DNA from: Thermincola carboxydiphila
GTDB lineage: Bacteria; Bacillota; Thermincolia; Thermincolales; UBA2595
DNA length: 64,000 bases
Direction of reading: 5' to 3'
Assembly: GCA_016841325.1 (NCBI GenBank)
Contig: JAENZJ010000008.1
Location: 53,368-117,367 of the forward strand
Made by a program: the position numbers and the translations under genes. The notes beneath the pieces were generated by a model. That model did not search any database. It saw only the letters and a list, made by a program, of their open reading frames with translations, and was not told the origin of the DNA. Shown here in pieces: positions 42,211 through 51,998 of this stretch; position 1 is the stretch's first letter; every line of letters begins with the position of its first letter.

Positions 42211-42612
42211 CTAATTGTCAATATAACCAATGCATTTTTTCAACCGGAAAACATCATTAATTATCTGCCTGATCTCTCCAGTGTCAAAGGGTTTAATAAT
42301 ACATTTAACTGCACCATTGTTACGGACTTTGTCAATAACATCGTTTTCAATAAAGGAGGTCATGACCACGACCTGGCAGTTGTACCCCATTTCTCTTATC
42401 TTTTTCAGAGCTGTCGCACCATCCATAACAGGCATGCGGATGTCCATAAATACCAGTTGGGGATTTATTTTGCGAACCTTATCAACTGCTTCCTGTCCAT
42501 TTACCGCCTGAAAAGGCCTGTGGCCCTCTTCCCGGACAATGATGTCAAGCAGGTAACGGACCCCGGGCTGGTCATCCACTATTAACACATCAAGACATTG
42601 GGATTCCACCAT
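42211..42612 (-). CDS. Single-domain response regulator (Spo0F/CheY-like), copy 1
   Basis: 133 residues, a receiver domain with no output. VLIVDDQPGVRYLLD (acidic pocket), VFMDIRMPVMDG (phospho-Asp), VVMTSFIE (Thr) and CIIKPFD (Lys). Very like Spo0F. ATG at 42612 behind AAGGAGGGG. A close paralogue lies at 45900 on the far side of the thi genes. The same promoter motif as rubrerythrin occurs upstream at 42635. In spore formers such receivers relay phosphate to a phosphotransferase; none is adjacent, so the partner is unknown. Confidence 0.93.
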   Translation of the reverse strand: MVESQCLDVLIVDDQPGVRYLLDIIVREEGHRPFQAVNGQEAVDKVRKINPQLVFMDIRMPVMDGATALKKIREMGYNCQVVVMTSFIENDVIDKVRNNGAVKCIIKPFDTGEIRQIINDVFRLKKCIGYIDN

Positions 42613-42634
42613 GACATCCCCTCCTTTACTTAAA

Positions 42635-42664
42635 AATGTTTACCTTTCAGGTATACTTTGAAGG
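42635..42664. promoter_or_regulatory. Shared operator-like motif, receiver copy 1
   Basis: Plus strand AATGTTTAC-N8-TATACTTT-GAAGG, 23 nt before the receiver start. Same order and spacing as at 41701. Confidence 0.6.
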
Positions 42665-42721
42665 TCAAAAAAACCAAGCCTGTAAGACACCTGTTAACAG
42701 TATCCTGACCATTTTAATAAT

Positions 42722-42797
42722 GTATACCATTTCAGTACACTTTTATTTTAAACAAAAATGCATTGCTTGTCAATACAATCAATGCATTTTTTTATAT
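42722..42797 (-). pseudogene. Relic of a receiver-gene 3' end and promoter region
   Basis: This 76-nt stretch between thiC and receiver copy 1 aligns with 42172-42243, which is the end of receiver copy 1 plus the rrf2 promoter region: shared GTATACC, TTTATTTTA, CAAAA, TTGTCAATA, and CAATGCATTTTTT in order. The minus strand still reads KKCIDCIDK, like the KKCIGYIDN end of copy 1. It looks like a leftover of a duplicated receiver gene. Confidence 0.5.
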
Positions 42798-42810
42798 CAG
42801 CACTTTAAAA

Positions 42811-44109
42811 TCAGCACTTAGGAAACTTTGTCCCCAAGTATTCACCGATCACCTTCATGGCACAAAACTCCCCACACATGGTGCATTCCTTCATGCCCTC
42901 CGGGTTTTTGTCCTTTCTCACAGTCCGGGCTTTCACCGGATCAATGGCCAGGCTGAGCTGGGCTTCCCAGTCGAGGTTTTTCCTGGCCCTGGCCATAGTG
43001 TCATCCCATTTCCTTGCTCCGGGGACACCCTTGACAATATCTGCGGCATGCCCAGCTATCCGGGCAGCTATCACCCCATCGCGGACATCCTGTTCGGTAG
43101 GCAGTCCCAGGTGTTCCGCAGGAGTAACGTAACACAGGAAATCAGCACCGTTCCAGGCTGCAATGGCTCCGCCGATGGCTGACGTAATATGGTCATAACC
43201 CGGTGCCACATCAGTAACAATTGGACCCAGTACATAAAAAGGCGCTTCCTTGCAAAGCCGTTTTTGCAGCACCATATTTGCCGCAATCTGGTCCATAGGC
43301 ACATGCCCGGGCCCCTCAACCATGACCTGGACCCCCTCTTCCCAAGCCCGGTCCACAAGTTCGCCAAGGATAATCAACTCCTGGACCTGAGCCTTGTCTG
43401 TAGCATCAGCCAGACAGCCGGGACGCAGCCCGTCCCCGAGACTTAAGGTCACATCATGTTTCCGGGCTATTTCCAGCAGGCGGTCATATTGTTCAAAGAG
43501 AGGGTTTTCCCGTTCGTGGTGCAGCATCCAGCCGGCCAGAAAAGCCCCTCCCCTGCTGACAATATCGGTAAGCCGCCCTTCCCGGCGCAGTCTCTCAATT
43601 ACTTCAAGAGTGACACCACAGTGTACGGTAATAAAATCAACTCCATCCTCTGCCTGCTTCTCAATAACCCCAAAAAGGTCGTCAGCAGTCATCCGGATCA
43701 GGTTATCATACTTTTCCTTTGATTCCACTATGGCCTGATATACAGGTACCGTTCCGACACATACAGGGCAGTTCTCGATTACTTGTTTCCGGCAGGCATT
43801 GATATCGCCTCCCGTACTGAGGTCCATCACGGCATCGGCCCCTGCTTCCAGCGCAGTCCGAAGTTTGGTCATTTCCTTTTGTATATCAGGGTATTGGGGT
43901 GATGTCCCGATATTGGCATTAACCTTTGTTTGCAGCCCTTTCCCTATCCCACAGGGCTGTAAATTATGGTGGTGAATATTGGCCGGAATTGCTATCTTCC
44001 CCGCAGCCACCCCTTCTAAAACGATATCCGGGGCTATGCCCTCCTTTTTAGCCACTTCCTTCATGGCGGGGGTCAATTCCCCTGCCCTGGCTTTTAATAT
44101 TTGAGTCAT
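42811..44109 (-). CDS. thiC: Phosphomethylpyrimidine synthase ThiC
   Basis: 432 residues. Radical SAM enzyme making HMP-P from AIR, the pyrimidine of thiamine. The block [25 protein letters not shown] at residues 44-68, [31 protein letters not shown], and the C-terminal cluster [11 protein letters not shown] are all typical. The short bacterial form lacks the long N-terminal extension of plant enzymes. ATG at 44109 overlaps the thiE stop (ATGA). Third gene of thiD-thiE-thiC. An AAGTGCTGAT duplication straddles its stop. Confidence 0.97.
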   Translation of the reverse strand: MTQILKARAGELTPAMKEVAKKEGIAPDIVLEGVAAGKIAIPANIHHHNLQPCGIGKGLQTKVNANIGTSPQYPDIQKEMTKLRTALEAGADAVMDLSTGGDINACRKQVIENCPVCVGTVPVYQAIVESKEKYDNLIRMTADDLFGVIEKQAEDGVDFITVHCGVTLEVIERLRREGRLTDIVSRGGAFLAGWMLHHERENPLFEQYDRLLEIARKHDVTLSLGDGLRPGCLADATDKAQVQELIILGELVDRAWEEGVQVMVEGPGHVPMDQIAANMVLQKRLCKEAPFYVLGPIVTDVAPGYDHITSAIGGAIAAWNGADFLCYVTPAEHLGLPTEQDVRDGVIAARIAGHAADIVKGVPGARKWDDTMARARKNLDWEAQLSLAIDPVKARTVRKDKNPEGMKECTMCGEFCAMKVIGEYLGTKFPKC

Positions 44110-44774
44110 TTGCTGTCCTCCTTTTTTGCTCTCTCAATTTCTGCAGTTAAAGCCCGTGCTGCCGCAGCTATGTCCGCAGCCCCGACGACCGCACTGACAA
44201 CAGCGGCACCATCTGCCCCGGCCCTGATTACCGGAGCCACATTATGTAGTTTGATTCCTCCAATGGCATATATAGGCAGGGAAACCGCCTGTCTTATCTC
44301 TGCCAGGATCTCAAGCCCCCTGGGTGACCTGGTATCCTTTTTGGTCTCAGTGGGGTAAACAGGCCCGACACCAATGTAGTCAGCGCCGTTATTCTCAGCC
44401 TCCAGCGCTTCCCGGGGATTTCCGGCAGAGACACCGATAATCATTTTGTTCCCTGCGAGTTTTCTCACCACCGGCAGCGGCAGGTCGTCCTGTCCGACAT
44501 GAACTCCGTCAGCCTCAAGGGCCAACGCCAGGTCAACACGGTCATTAACTATAAATAGGGTGCCGCTTTTTCGGGTAAGCTCACGGATTTCGCGGCCAAC
44601 TTGAATGAGCCGGGATGCTGACCAGGTTTTTTCACGCAGCTGAATAATACCAGCTCCGCCGTTAATACATGCACTGACTACTTCCCGGTAAGGCCTGCCG
44701 CCGGAAAATTCCATTCCGGTGACAACGTACAAACCGCTTCGGACAGGTATACCGGTATATTTCATCAAAATCAT
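44106..44774 (-). CDS. thiE: Thiamine-phosphate synthase ThiE
   Basis: 222 residues, TIM-barrel. Joins HMP-PP and thiazole phosphate to give [63 protein letters not shown] and [17 protein letters not shown] with a C-terminal IYAIGGI. The ATG at 44774 overlaps the thiD stop (TAATG), so translation is coupled. A short N-terminal extension is present. Confidence 0.96.
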   Translation of the reverse strand: MILMKYTGIPVRSGLYVVTGMEFSGGRPYREVVSACINGGAGIIQLREKTWSASRLIQVGREIRELTRKSGTLFIVNDRVDLALALEADGVHVGQDDLPLPVVRKLAGNKMIIGVSAGNPREALEAENNGADYIGVGPVYPTETKKDTRSPRGLEILAEIRQAVSLPIYAIGGIKLHNVAPVIRAGADGAAVVSAVVGAADIAAAARALTAEIERAKKEDSK

Positions 44775-45595
44775 TATCTGTCATCTCCCCACCGGGCAAA
44801 CCCGGCAAAGTGGTTGGGCGGACCGCCGCCCCGCCCTATGGAATAACTCTGTTCCAGGGCATAACTGACATATCTTTTGGCATCCCCCACTGCTTCCCTG
44901 ATGTCCCTGTCAAGGGCTAATCCGGCAGCCACTGCAGCAGCAAAAGTACAACCGGTTCCATGAGTATTCCTGGTGGGTATCCGTTTACCAATAAATTCAG
45001 AAAAACCGTTGCCGTCAAACAACAGGTCTACAACTGTATCACCATTATCCAAATGACCGCCTTTAATAACAACATTGGGCACCCCCAGGCTTTGCAGGTC
45101 TATGGCGGCAGCCTTCATGTCGTCGATCCCGGTAATTTCCCTGCCGGTAAGGATTTCTGCTTCAGGTATGTTGGGTGTTACAATGTGTGCCATAGGAAGG
45201 AGCCTGTTTCGGAATGCCCAGAGGACGTTTTCAACCCGCTCATCCATAAGCAGGTCCCCACTGGTGGCAATCATTACCGGATCTACCACAACATTATGCG
45301 CATTAAACCTGGTCAGTTGTTTACAGGTAGCTTCAATAATACCGGTATTGGCCAGCATGCCTGTTTTGACAGCAGCAATTTCGATGTCTTCAAACAAAGC
45401 CTCTATCTGTCTGGCCACAAATTCCGGGGGGATGGCATGAACCCCGGAAACACCTACTGTATTCTGTGCGGTAACGGCAGTCAGGGCGCTTAATCCATAA
45501 ACACCCATGGCCGCAAAGGTTTTCAGGTCTGCCTGAATTCCGGCTCCGGCTCCGGAATCAGAACCGGCTACAGTCAATACCTTTTTCAGGGTCAC
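44774..45595 (-). CDS. thiD: Hydroxymethylpyrimidine (phospho)kinase ThiD
   Basis: 273 residues from GTG 45595, with AGGAGG 8 nt upstream (longer frame into the riboswitch is not real). Phosphorylates HMP to HMP-PP. LTVAGSDSGAGAGIQADLKTFAAMGVYG, VVVDPVMIATSGDLL, TPNIPEAEIL, VVIKGGHL and NTHGTGCTFAAAVAAGLA (ATP site). First gene after the TPP riboswitch. Confidence 0.97.
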   Translation of the reverse strand: MTLKKVLTVAGSDSGAGAGIQADLKTFAAMGVYGLSALTAVTAQNTVGVSGVHAIPPEFVARQIEALFEDIEIAAVKTGMLANTGIIEATCKQLTRFNAHNVVVDPVMIATSGDLLMDERVENVLWAFRNRLLPMAHIVTPNIPEAEILTGREITGIDDMKAAAIDLQSLGVPNVVIKGGHLDNGDTVVDLLFDGNGFSEFIGKRIPTRNTHGTGCTFAAAVAAGLALDRDIREAVGDAKRYVSYALEQSYSIGRGGGPPNHFAGFARWGDDR

Positions 45596-45622
45596 CGGCC
45601 ATTCCTCCTTTAAATAATAAAT

Positions 45623-45641
45623 CCCACCTTCGGGAGGTGGG
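45623..45641 (-). terminator. Hairpin between TPP riboswitch and thiD
   Basis: Minus strand CCCACCT (45641-45635) with AGGTGGG (45629-45623), then ATTTATTATTT. It may act as terminator, or as a translation switch because it lies close to the Shine-Dalgarno site. Confidence 0.75.
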
Positions 45642-45662
45642 TATAAGCATATCCTGACCTTA

Positions 45663-45795
45663 TCCCACTTCCCTCCGCCGGTATTACCCGGTTTTATGCA
45701 GAACTGCCCCAACAGCCGGGACAAATGCGCATTCATCAGGTTCCAAGGGTTGACCTTAACAGTCTCTCAGCCGCTTTCGCAGCACCCCCAGTGGT
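45663..45795 (-). ncRNA. TPP riboswitch (THI element)
   Basis: Minus strand contains the TPP landmarks in order: GGGGGUGC, GGCUGAGA, CCCUUGGAACCUGAU, then GGUAAUACCGGCGGAGGGAAGUGG. It lies in front of thiD-thiE-thiC. The 304-nt gap 45596-45899 holds this element, the hairpin after it, the promoter and the receiver terminator. Confidence 0.97.
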
Positions 45796-45812
45796 CTGTA
45801 TGAGTTTCAATA

Positions 45813-45842
45813 ATTATAGCATTTCAGATATATGATTGTAAA
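45813..45842 (-). promoter_or_regulatory. Promoter of thiDEC
   Basis: Minus strand TTTACA (45842-45837), 18-nt spacer, perfect TATAAT (45818-45813). Start just before the riboswitch. Confidence 0.75.
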
Positions 45843-45857
45843 TAGAGACAAAATAAA

Positions 45858-45895
45858 AACAAGGGGTCCCACAACATAAATGGGCTCCCTTTGTT
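45858..45895 (-). terminator. Terminator of receiver copy 2
   Basis: Minus strand AACAAAGGGAGCCCA pairs with TGGGACCCCTTGTT (imperfect) and is followed by TTTTATTTTG. It starts 5 nt after the receiver stop. Confidence 0.8.
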
Positions 45896-45899
45896 ATCC

Positions 45900-46295
45900 T
45901 TACAAGGCGGATGCCTTGGGAAACCTTTTCCGGGAAACTTCATCAATTATCTGCCGGATCTCCTCAATATCAAATGGTTTGATAATACACTTAAAAGCGC
46001 CATTAGTACGCGCCCTGTCAATAACATCTTTTTCAGTGAAGGCCGTCATTATCACAACCTGGCAGTTACATCCCATTTCTTTCATTTTTTCCAGGGCCTT
46101 TGTCCCATCCATAACAGGCATTCTGATATCCATAAATACTAAATGGGGATTTATTTTTTTCGCCTGTTCCACTGCGTCCTGTCCATTAACGGCGAGGAAA
46201 GGCCTGTGTCCTTCTTCCCTGACAATGGCATCAAGCAGATAACGTACCCCAGCCTGGTCATCCACTATTAACACATCGAGGCGTTGAAATTCCAC
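45900..46295 (-). CDS. Single-domain response regulator (Spo0F/CheY-like), copy 2
   Basis: 131 residues from GTG 46295 with AGGAGG upstream. LDVLIVDDQAGVRYLLD, VFMDIRMPVMDG (phospho-Asp), VVIMTAFTEKDV and CIIKPFDIEEIRQIID. Strikingly similar to copy 1 at 42211, including HRPF-AVNGQ-AV and NCQVV blocks, differing mainly at the C-terminus and N-terminus. It sits alone with its own terminator. The tandem pair bracketing thiDEC suggests a local duplication that spanned, or was later separated by, the thi operon. Confidence 0.93.
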   Translation of the reverse strand: MEFQRLDVLIVDDQAGVRYLLDAIVREEGHRPFLAVNGQDAVEQAKKINPHLVFMDIRMPVMDGTKALEKMKEMGCNCQVVIMTAFTEKDVIDRARTNGAFKCIIKPFDIEEIRQIIDEVSRKRFPKASAL

Positions 46296-46457
46296 CTTGA
46301 CACCTCCTGACATAAATTGCCCCATTCAACTTGTATTTTCCATGTAGTTAATTCTTTCGACGTCTACAGCTTAATCCCTCTAAAAACTTATAGTCTTTTT
46401 CCGACAAATAACGAGCATAATCGATAATAACGGTGAAATTTTAAAAATTCAGGCAAT

Positions 46458-47615
46458 TTAGGCGGAATATGCCGTTTTCCCGCCAATTATAACATGTTCA
46501 ATAACGGTCTTTATGTCCAGGGGATGCCCGTTCATTATAATCAGGTCAGCATCTTTGCCTTTTTCAATACTGCCGATTCTGTCAGCCAGCCCGATTATTT
46601 CTGCAGCATTGATAGTAATGGCCTTTAACGCCTCTGTCTCATCCATCCCTGCCTTTACAGCAAGGGCTGCACTCAGGCTGAGGTAGTTAATGGGAATAAC
46701 CGGGTGGTCTGTCATGATGGCCACCTTTACTCCCGCCCTGCTTAATATGCCTGCATTGGCATTGCTGCGGTCTTTTAATTCGACTTTGGCCCTGCTGGTA
46801 AGACTCGGTCCGGTTACTGCCGGAATCCCCCTGCGGGCCAGTTCATCAGCTATTTTAAAACCTTCGGTACAGTGCTCGATAACGATTTTTACCCCGAATT
46901 CTTCGGCAACCCTGATTGCAGTCATGATATCATCCGCCCTGTGGGCATGGGCCCTTAGGGGCAGCTGCCCGCGCAGGACCCTGACCATTGTTTCCATCCC
47001 CAGGTCCCTGTCAGGAAGTTTCTCGGGATCACGTGCTCCCAGCTCCAGCTTCCTGAGATAATTCTGTGCCCTGACAAGGCTTTCCCGGAGCAGGGCCGCA
47101 GTAGCCATCCTGGTCATAGGACTCTTTTTACCGCCGCCATAGACGCGTTTGGGGTTCTCCCCAAAGGCTACCTTAACTCCAACCGGACTCTTCAGGACCA
47201 TTTGATCAATAATGATACCGGCGGTCTTCATGGCCAGGTTCTCGCCGCCGATAACATTTCCGCTTCCCGGGCCGGTGACCACAGTTGTAACCCCGCCTTC
47301 CCGGGCATCGGCAAATCCCTCGTCTTCAGGATTGATGGCATCTATGGCCCTCAGGTGGGGAGTTACCGGGTCTGTCATTTCGTTAACATCATCACCTTCA
47401 ACCCGGTATGTCTCTTCCATTATTCCCACATGGCAGTGGGCATCAATAAACCCGGGCATCACAATCTTTCCGGAGGCATCCAGAACTTCGGCGCCCTCAG
47501 GAATCTCCACGTTTTTTCCAACTTCCCTTATCTTGCCTTCTTCAATCAAAACAGTCCCTTTATCAAGATCCAGCCCAGCCATGGTAATAATTCTGCCGTT
47601 AATTACAGCCAGCAT
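46458..47615 (-). CDS. Amidohydrolase (imidazolonepropionase-like)
   Basis: 385 residues from ATG 47615 (GGGGAG 7 nt upstream). Metal-dependent TIM-barrel hydrolase: VMPGFIDAHCHVG (HxH), PLRAHAHRADDI, VIEHCTEGFK, and IMTDHPVIPIN (the last Asp ligand), with a C-terminal beta strand domain DADLIIMNGHPLDIKTVIEHVI. Family members hydrolyse cyclic amides or dipeptides; the substrate is not deducible. It follows the Nif3-family gene on the same strand. Confidence 0.93.
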   Translation of the reverse strand: MLAVINGRIITMAGLDLDKGTVLIEEGKIREVGKNVEIPEGAEVLDASGKIVMPGFIDAHCHVGIMEETYRVEGDDVNEMTDPVTPHLRAIDAINPEDEGFADAREGGVTTVVTGPGSGNVIGGENLAMKTAGIIIDQMVLKSPVGVKVAFGENPKRVYGGGKKSPMTRMATAALLRESLVRAQNYLRKLELGARDPEKLPDRDLGMETMVRVLRGQLPLRAHAHRADDIMTAIRVAEEFGVKIVIEHCTEGFKIADELARRGIPAVTGPSLTSRAKVELKDRSNANAGILSRAGVKVAIMTDHPVIPINYLSLSAALAVKAGMDETEALKAITINAAEIIGLADRIGSIEKGKDADLIIMNGHPLDIKTVIEHVIIGGKTAYSA

Positions 47616-47639
47616 CATCCATCTCCCCAATCTGTATTA

Positions 47640-48467
47640 TTATAGAGGCTCTAAAACTCCGCTCATCCGGAGAACCTGCAGGCCTTTTTTCTCGAGTCCG
47701 CTGATAACCTGATTAATACCCACAGAGTCGCTGGCCATATGCCCGGCCACCACAACATTGCCGATATTCTGTTTCTTAACCGCCTTTATTGTATTATCCG
47801 GCATGTGCATGACAACAAGGGTGCCTACCCCCGCTTCAAAGTACGCCCTGGTGACATCCTCTCCGCCACTTGTCCCCCCGGCCATAGTCACAAAGACACG
47901 CCCTGCGTAGTCCGACTCCCGGCCTACCCGGACAACAGGTTTGGCCAGGGTATTGTGGTATTCGGGAATTTGTTCCAGGGCCTCAATCACATCTCTGACA
48001 ACAGCTTTTTCCGACTGCCCGAGAGTCCTGTCAAGGTGTTCCTGGACAAGGTTTTCCGCCAGAATGTCAGCAGGGGTATGGATCACTATAAATGGCATCT
48101 CCAGCAGCTTTGCTGCCGACATTACCCGGTCATAGTTGGCGACATGATGGGCGCGGCTTACCTGTTCAACACGCTCTTTCAAAGCCTTCTGGGCCTTGTT
48201 TATGGGTACCCCGGCCTTAACCATCCGGTCAATCTGGTTAGACATTACATTATGGAAATCAACCATAGGCAGCCCGCCCCGGGGGTGATGGGTAATCACC
48301 GCATCAACACCAAGTTCCCGGGCCAGCAGCAGTTCCGCAACCTCAATATCAACTCCGAAAGCGACCTTGGAGATATTCTCCCCGGCAACCACCACCCCTG
48401 AATCTGCAGGGGTCTCCTCCAGCCCTGCCAGTTCCAGGGCTGTATTCAAAATATCCTGTGTATTCAA
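47640..48467 (-). CDS. Nif3-family (NGG1p-interacting factor 3) metal-binding protein
   Basis: 275 residues of the Nif3/DUF34 family. The metal site is visible as VITHHPRGG (HH pair) near residue 60 and FVTMAGGTSGGEDV plus VVMHMPDN later. The typical bacterial Nif3 (YbgI) has GTP cyclohydrolase-like activity in some members, but most have none proven. It lacks the CutA1-like insert seen in the longer B. subtilis form. ATG at 48467. It lies after tex. Confidence 0.88.
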   Translation of the reverse strand: MNTQDILNTALELAGLEETPADSGVVVAGENISKVAFGVDIEVAELLLARELGVDAVITHHPRGGLPMVDFHNVMSNQIDRMVKAGVPINKAQKALKERVEQVSRAHHVANYDRVMSAAKLLEMPFIVIHTPADILAENLVQEHLDRTLGQSEKAVVRDVIEALEQIPEYHNTLAKPVVRVGRESDYAGRVFVTMAGGTSGGEDVTRAYFEAGVGTLVVMHMPDNTIKAVKKQNIGNVVVAGHMASDSVGINQVISGLEKKGLQVLRMSGVLEPL

Positions 48468-48534
48468 AGCTACACCTCCATATTATTTGCGAGCCAACAA
48501 GCCACTATCGGGATCGGCATCCCATTGCTTCGGT

Positions 48535-50721
48535 TCACCGGGTCCCCTTCATACTGAGGCTGACCCGCTCCCTGGCCATATCGACACTGAGTACCCTGAC
48601 CTTTACATTGTCTCCCACAGAAACTATTTCCATCGGGTGTTTGACAAATTTGTCAGCCAGTTCCGATATATGGACCAGCCCGTCATGTTTCACCCCAATG
48701 TCGACAAAGGCGCCGAAATCAACAACATTCCTTACTATTCCCTCTAGTACCATCCCGGGCTGAAGGTTTTCCAATGAAGTAACATCAGTACGGAAAACCG
48801 GTCTGGGCATTTCATCCCTGGGGTCCCTTCCCGGCCTCTGTAAAGCCTCAATAATATCCCTGACGGTAGGTACTCCTGATCCCAGCTCTGCGGCAACCTT
48901 CTCCGCATCAAGAGAGGCCAGGTCCCGGCGGATTTTTTCCATAACAGGCTTACCAAGGTCATCAGGAGCAGCGCCAACCATCTTTAGAATCCTTTCAGTA
49001 ATACCATACGATTCCGGGTGAACCGGGGTGTTTTCCAGGGGATTGCTTCCGTCGGGCACACGGATAAACCCTGCACACTGAATGAAGGTCTGCTCACCCA
49101 GCCGCGGAATCTCCAGGAGCTGGCTCCGGCTGCTGAACCTGCCGTTCTTTTCCCGGAAGCTGACTATGCTCTTAGCCACCGCAGGCTTAATCCCGGCAAC
49201 ATATTTCAGGAGTGAAGGTGAAGCCGTGTTCAGGTCAACCCCTACTGCGTTTACACACGATTCCACAACTCCTTCCAGGGACTCCTCCAGCCTTTTGGGA
49301 GACACATCGTGCTGGTACTGGCCGACACCGATTGATTTGGGATCAATCTTTACCAGCTCTGCCAGCGGGTCCTGCAGGCGCCTGGCAATGGAAACAGCGC
49401 TTCTCAGGGAGAGGTCGTACTGGGGAAATTCCTCCCCTGCAATCCTGGAAGCAGAGTAAACAGATGCTCCGGCTTCACTGACGATGGTATAACTGATATT
49501 CAGCCCGTCTTCCCTGATCATGTCGGCAACCACCGTCTCTGTTTCCCTTGAGGCCGTACCGTTACCGATAGCGATAAGCCCTGCTGCGTTTTCCCTGATC
49601 ATCTGCTTCATAATTTCCCTGGCTTCGCCTGTCCGGTTCTGCGGCTGGTGTGGATACATCACTCCCACCTCCAGCACTTTACCTGTATCGTCAACAACTG
49701 CCAGCTTGCAGCCCGTCCTGAATCCGGGGTCAATGCCCAGGACTGTCTGTCCCCTCACCGGAGGCTGTAACAAAAGATTGCGGAGATTTGCCGAAAATAT
49801 TTTTATCGCCTGCTCTCCGGCCTTTCCGGTTAATTCATTTCTGACCTCCCGTTCTATTGAAGGGGCCAGAAGCCGCTTATAGGCATCCTGAACCGTTTCT
49901 TCCAGGACCGTCCTCCATATGCTCTTCTTATTTGATATGAGCCGTTCACAAATGAGGGATACCGCTTTTTCTGCCGGGGCCTCCACCTTTACGGAGAGGA
50001 TTTCATCTTTTTCACCCCTGTTGATGGCCAGTATCCGGTGGGGAGGAATCTTCCGGAGCGGTTCTCTGTAGTCATAGTACATCTCGTATGGTGTGCGTTT
50101 TTCCCTGTCTGCCGCCCGGGTAACCATCAGCCCCTCATTAAATGTCAGCCTGCGCACCGCCTTGCGAATTTCGGCATCATCAGAGATATTTTCGGCAATG
50201 ATGTCCATGGCTCCGGTGACAGCATCCCGGGCAGTATGGATTTCTTTTTCAGGGTTGACAAAACAAGCTGCCAGGTCTTCAGGGGTCCCTTCCATTTCCT
50301 TTTGAGCCGCTATTCTCCTGGCCAGAGGCTCCAGGCCGCGTTCCCTGGCTACGGTGGCCCTGGTGCGCCGTTTCTGCCGGTAAGGCCGGTAGAGGTCTTC
50401 CAACTCCTGCAGTTTTTGGGATTTAACTATTGCTTCCCTGAGTTCATTGGTCAGCTTGCCCTGTTCCTCGATTAACCTGATTACTTCCTCTTTCCTGGCC
50501 TCCAGGTTACGCAGGTACCTGATCCTGTCATCAATTTCCCGGATCGAATTTTCATCCAGTTCACCGGTTGCTTCTTTGCGGTACCGGGCAATAAAGGGGA
50601 CTGTGTTGCCATCATCCAACAGCCTGACAGTCCCGAGGACCTGCGGCTCCCTAAGCCCAAGCTCTACAGCAATGATTTTCACATGTTGTTCTGCCTGTGA
50701 TACAGTATTTTGGATTTCCAT
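48535..50721 (-). CDS. tex: Tex-family transcription accessory protein
   Basis: 728 residues, full Tex length. Order: N-terminal helices with [19 protein letters not shown], a YqgF-like RNase H fold ([18 protein letters not shown] and [14 protein letters not shown]), HhH motifs ([37 protein letters not shown]), and a C-terminal S1 RNA-binding domain ([29 protein letters not shown]). RNA-binding factor that helps transcription and toxin gene expression. ATG at 50721, 13 nt after the DUF362 gene. Confidence 0.97.
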   Translation of the reverse strand: MEIQNTVSQAEQHVKIIAVELGLREPQVLGTVRLLDDGNTVPFIARYRKEATGELDENSIREIDDRIRYLRNLEARKEEVIRLIEEQGKLTNELREAIVKSQKLQELEDLYRPYRQKRRTRATVARERGLEPLARRIAAQKEMEGTPEDLAACFVNPEKEIHTARDAVTGAMDIIAENISDDAEIRKAVRRLTFNEGLMVTRAADREKRTPYEMYYDYREPLRKIPPHRILAINRGEKDEILSVKVEAPAEKAVSLICERLISNKKSIWRTVLEETVQDAYKRLLAPSIEREVRNELTGKAGEQAIKIFSANLRNLLLQPPVRGQTVLGIDPGFRTGCKLAVVDDTGKVLEVGVMYPHQPQNRTGEAREIMKQMIRENAAGLIAIGNGTASRETETVVADMIREDGLNISYTIVSEAGASVYSASRIAGEEFPQYDLSLRSAVSIARRLQDPLAELVKIDPKSIGVGQYQHDVSPKRLEESLEGVVESCVNAVGVDLNTASPSLLKYVAGIKPAVAKSIVSFREKNGRFSSRSQLLEIPRLGEQTFIQCAGFIRVPDGSNPLENTPVHPESYGITERILKMVGAAPDDLGKPVMEKIRRDLASLDAEKVAAELGSGVPTVRDIIEALQRPGRDPRDEMPRPVFRTDVTSLENLQPGMVLEGIVRNVVDFGAFVDIGVKHDGLVHISELADKFVKHPMEIVSVGDNVKVRVLSVDMARERVSLSMKGTR

Positions 50722-50734
50722 GTCTACTCTCCTC

Positions 50735-51916
50735 TTATTTCAGGTAACGTCTCCGCTTTTTTTCCTTACTGTGGCTGACAATGCCGGCCAAAACCCTGCC
50801 CAGAGGGTGTATCTGTTTCATTTGTACAGCTTTCCGGGGACACAGTTCCTGGCAGCAAAGGCAGGAGATACACCTGTTATAGTCGATAACAGGGATCTTT
50901 TCCGACATCTCCATTGCCTTCACCGGACAGCTGTCCACACAAAACCTGCATCCGGCACAGGCATCCTCAGCTATAACGGGCCGTGCCCGCAGCATTCCCA
51001 GGACCCCGCTGACCAGAAATCCGGGCATGACCTCAAACATTAAATTGGAGGGAAGGTCAAAATCCCTGAGTTTCAGGTTTTCCAGCCTCTCTCCCAATAC
51101 CTCAATTTTAGACAGGTCCCCCATGCCCACACCTCTCTGGTGAGCAATCCTGGTGGTATGGACCTTAAATGGGGCTATCCCTGCTATATGGGCCACAACC
51201 GCGTCCAGGGCCACTCCGTCGGGGGCGGCCAGGATTAGCCCTAATTCCCTTGGGTTGCCTGCCGACGGTCCGCTGCCTTCCATGCCGACAATACCGTCCA
51301 TAATCGTCAGGGCAGGTCTGGTGGCCTCATAAACATCCACCAGCACCCGGGCAAAGTCTTTCACCCGCGGAGCCATCCTGTGATACTCGGCCTTCCTGTG
51401 TCCGGGCACACATCCAAACATATTTTTCACCGCACCTGTCAGAATGGTCACCGAATGGGTTTTCAGTTTTGGCAGGGAAATCACCACATCGGCTTCCAGG
51501 ACCGGCCTGGCAAGGTGCAGTATGGGTATGGGCCCTTCCGCAGGAACAGCAGCTGCTCCTGCCATATCAAAATTGACCAGTTCGGCTCCGGCGACCTCAG
51601 CCGCCCCGGCTATTCCGGCTACCTCAAAGGTCTTTTTTGTAGGGGCCTGTCCGGCTGCCATACCCCCGGAGCTGTCGCCTACCAGGGGAATCCCGCCGGC
51701 TTTTTTGACTTCAGCAGCCACCGCCATGATAACTGCGGGATGAGTTGTGACCGCTTCTTCCGGAAGCTTCATGGTAAGTGCATTGACCTTTAACAACACC
51801 TTCTGTCCCGGCCTGACAAACCTTTCCATACCTCCTATATGCGTCATGGCAGCATGTACCGCCTGGTCAACCATGTCCTGATTATAATCAGCACACCTGG
51901 ATACCGATACCTGCAA
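50735..51916 (-). CDS. DUF362 protein with C-terminal ferredoxin domain
   Basis: 393 residues. The DUF362 domain (residues 1-300: [45 protein letters not shown], and [13 protein letters not shown]) is followed by two [4Fe-4S] clusters ([16 protein letters not shown] and [16 protein letters not shown]). DUF362 ferredoxins are widespread in anaerobes; their electron-transfer partner is unknown. ATG at 51916. In a run with tex, nif3, amidohydrolase and peptidase C26 genes. Confidence 0.9.
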   Translation of the reverse strand: MQVSVSRCADYNQDMVDQAVHAAMTHIGGMERFVRPGQKVLLKVNALTMKLPEEAVTTHPAVIMAVAAEVKKAGGIPLVGDSSGGMAAGQAPTKKTFEVAGIAGAAEVAGAELVNFDMAGAAAVPAEGPIPILHLARPVLEADVVISLPKLKTHSVTILTGAVKNMFGCVPGHRKAEYHRMAPRVKDFARVLVDVYEATRPALTIMDGIVGMEGSGPSAGNPRELGLILAAPDGVALDAVVAHIAGIAPFKVHTTRIAHQRGVGMGDLSKIEVLGERLENLKLRDFDLPSNLMFEVMPGFLVSGVLGMLRARPVIAEDACAGCRFCVDSCPVKAMEMSEKIPVIDYNRCISCLCCQELCPRKAVQMKQIHPLGRVLAGIVSHSKEKKRRRYLK

Positions 51917-51998
51917 CTTCTCAGCCTCCGTCCTGTATTCGGATTACAGTTCCACAACATTATTATTCCATGAACGGTGCAAATCCTGCCGCAAATAA

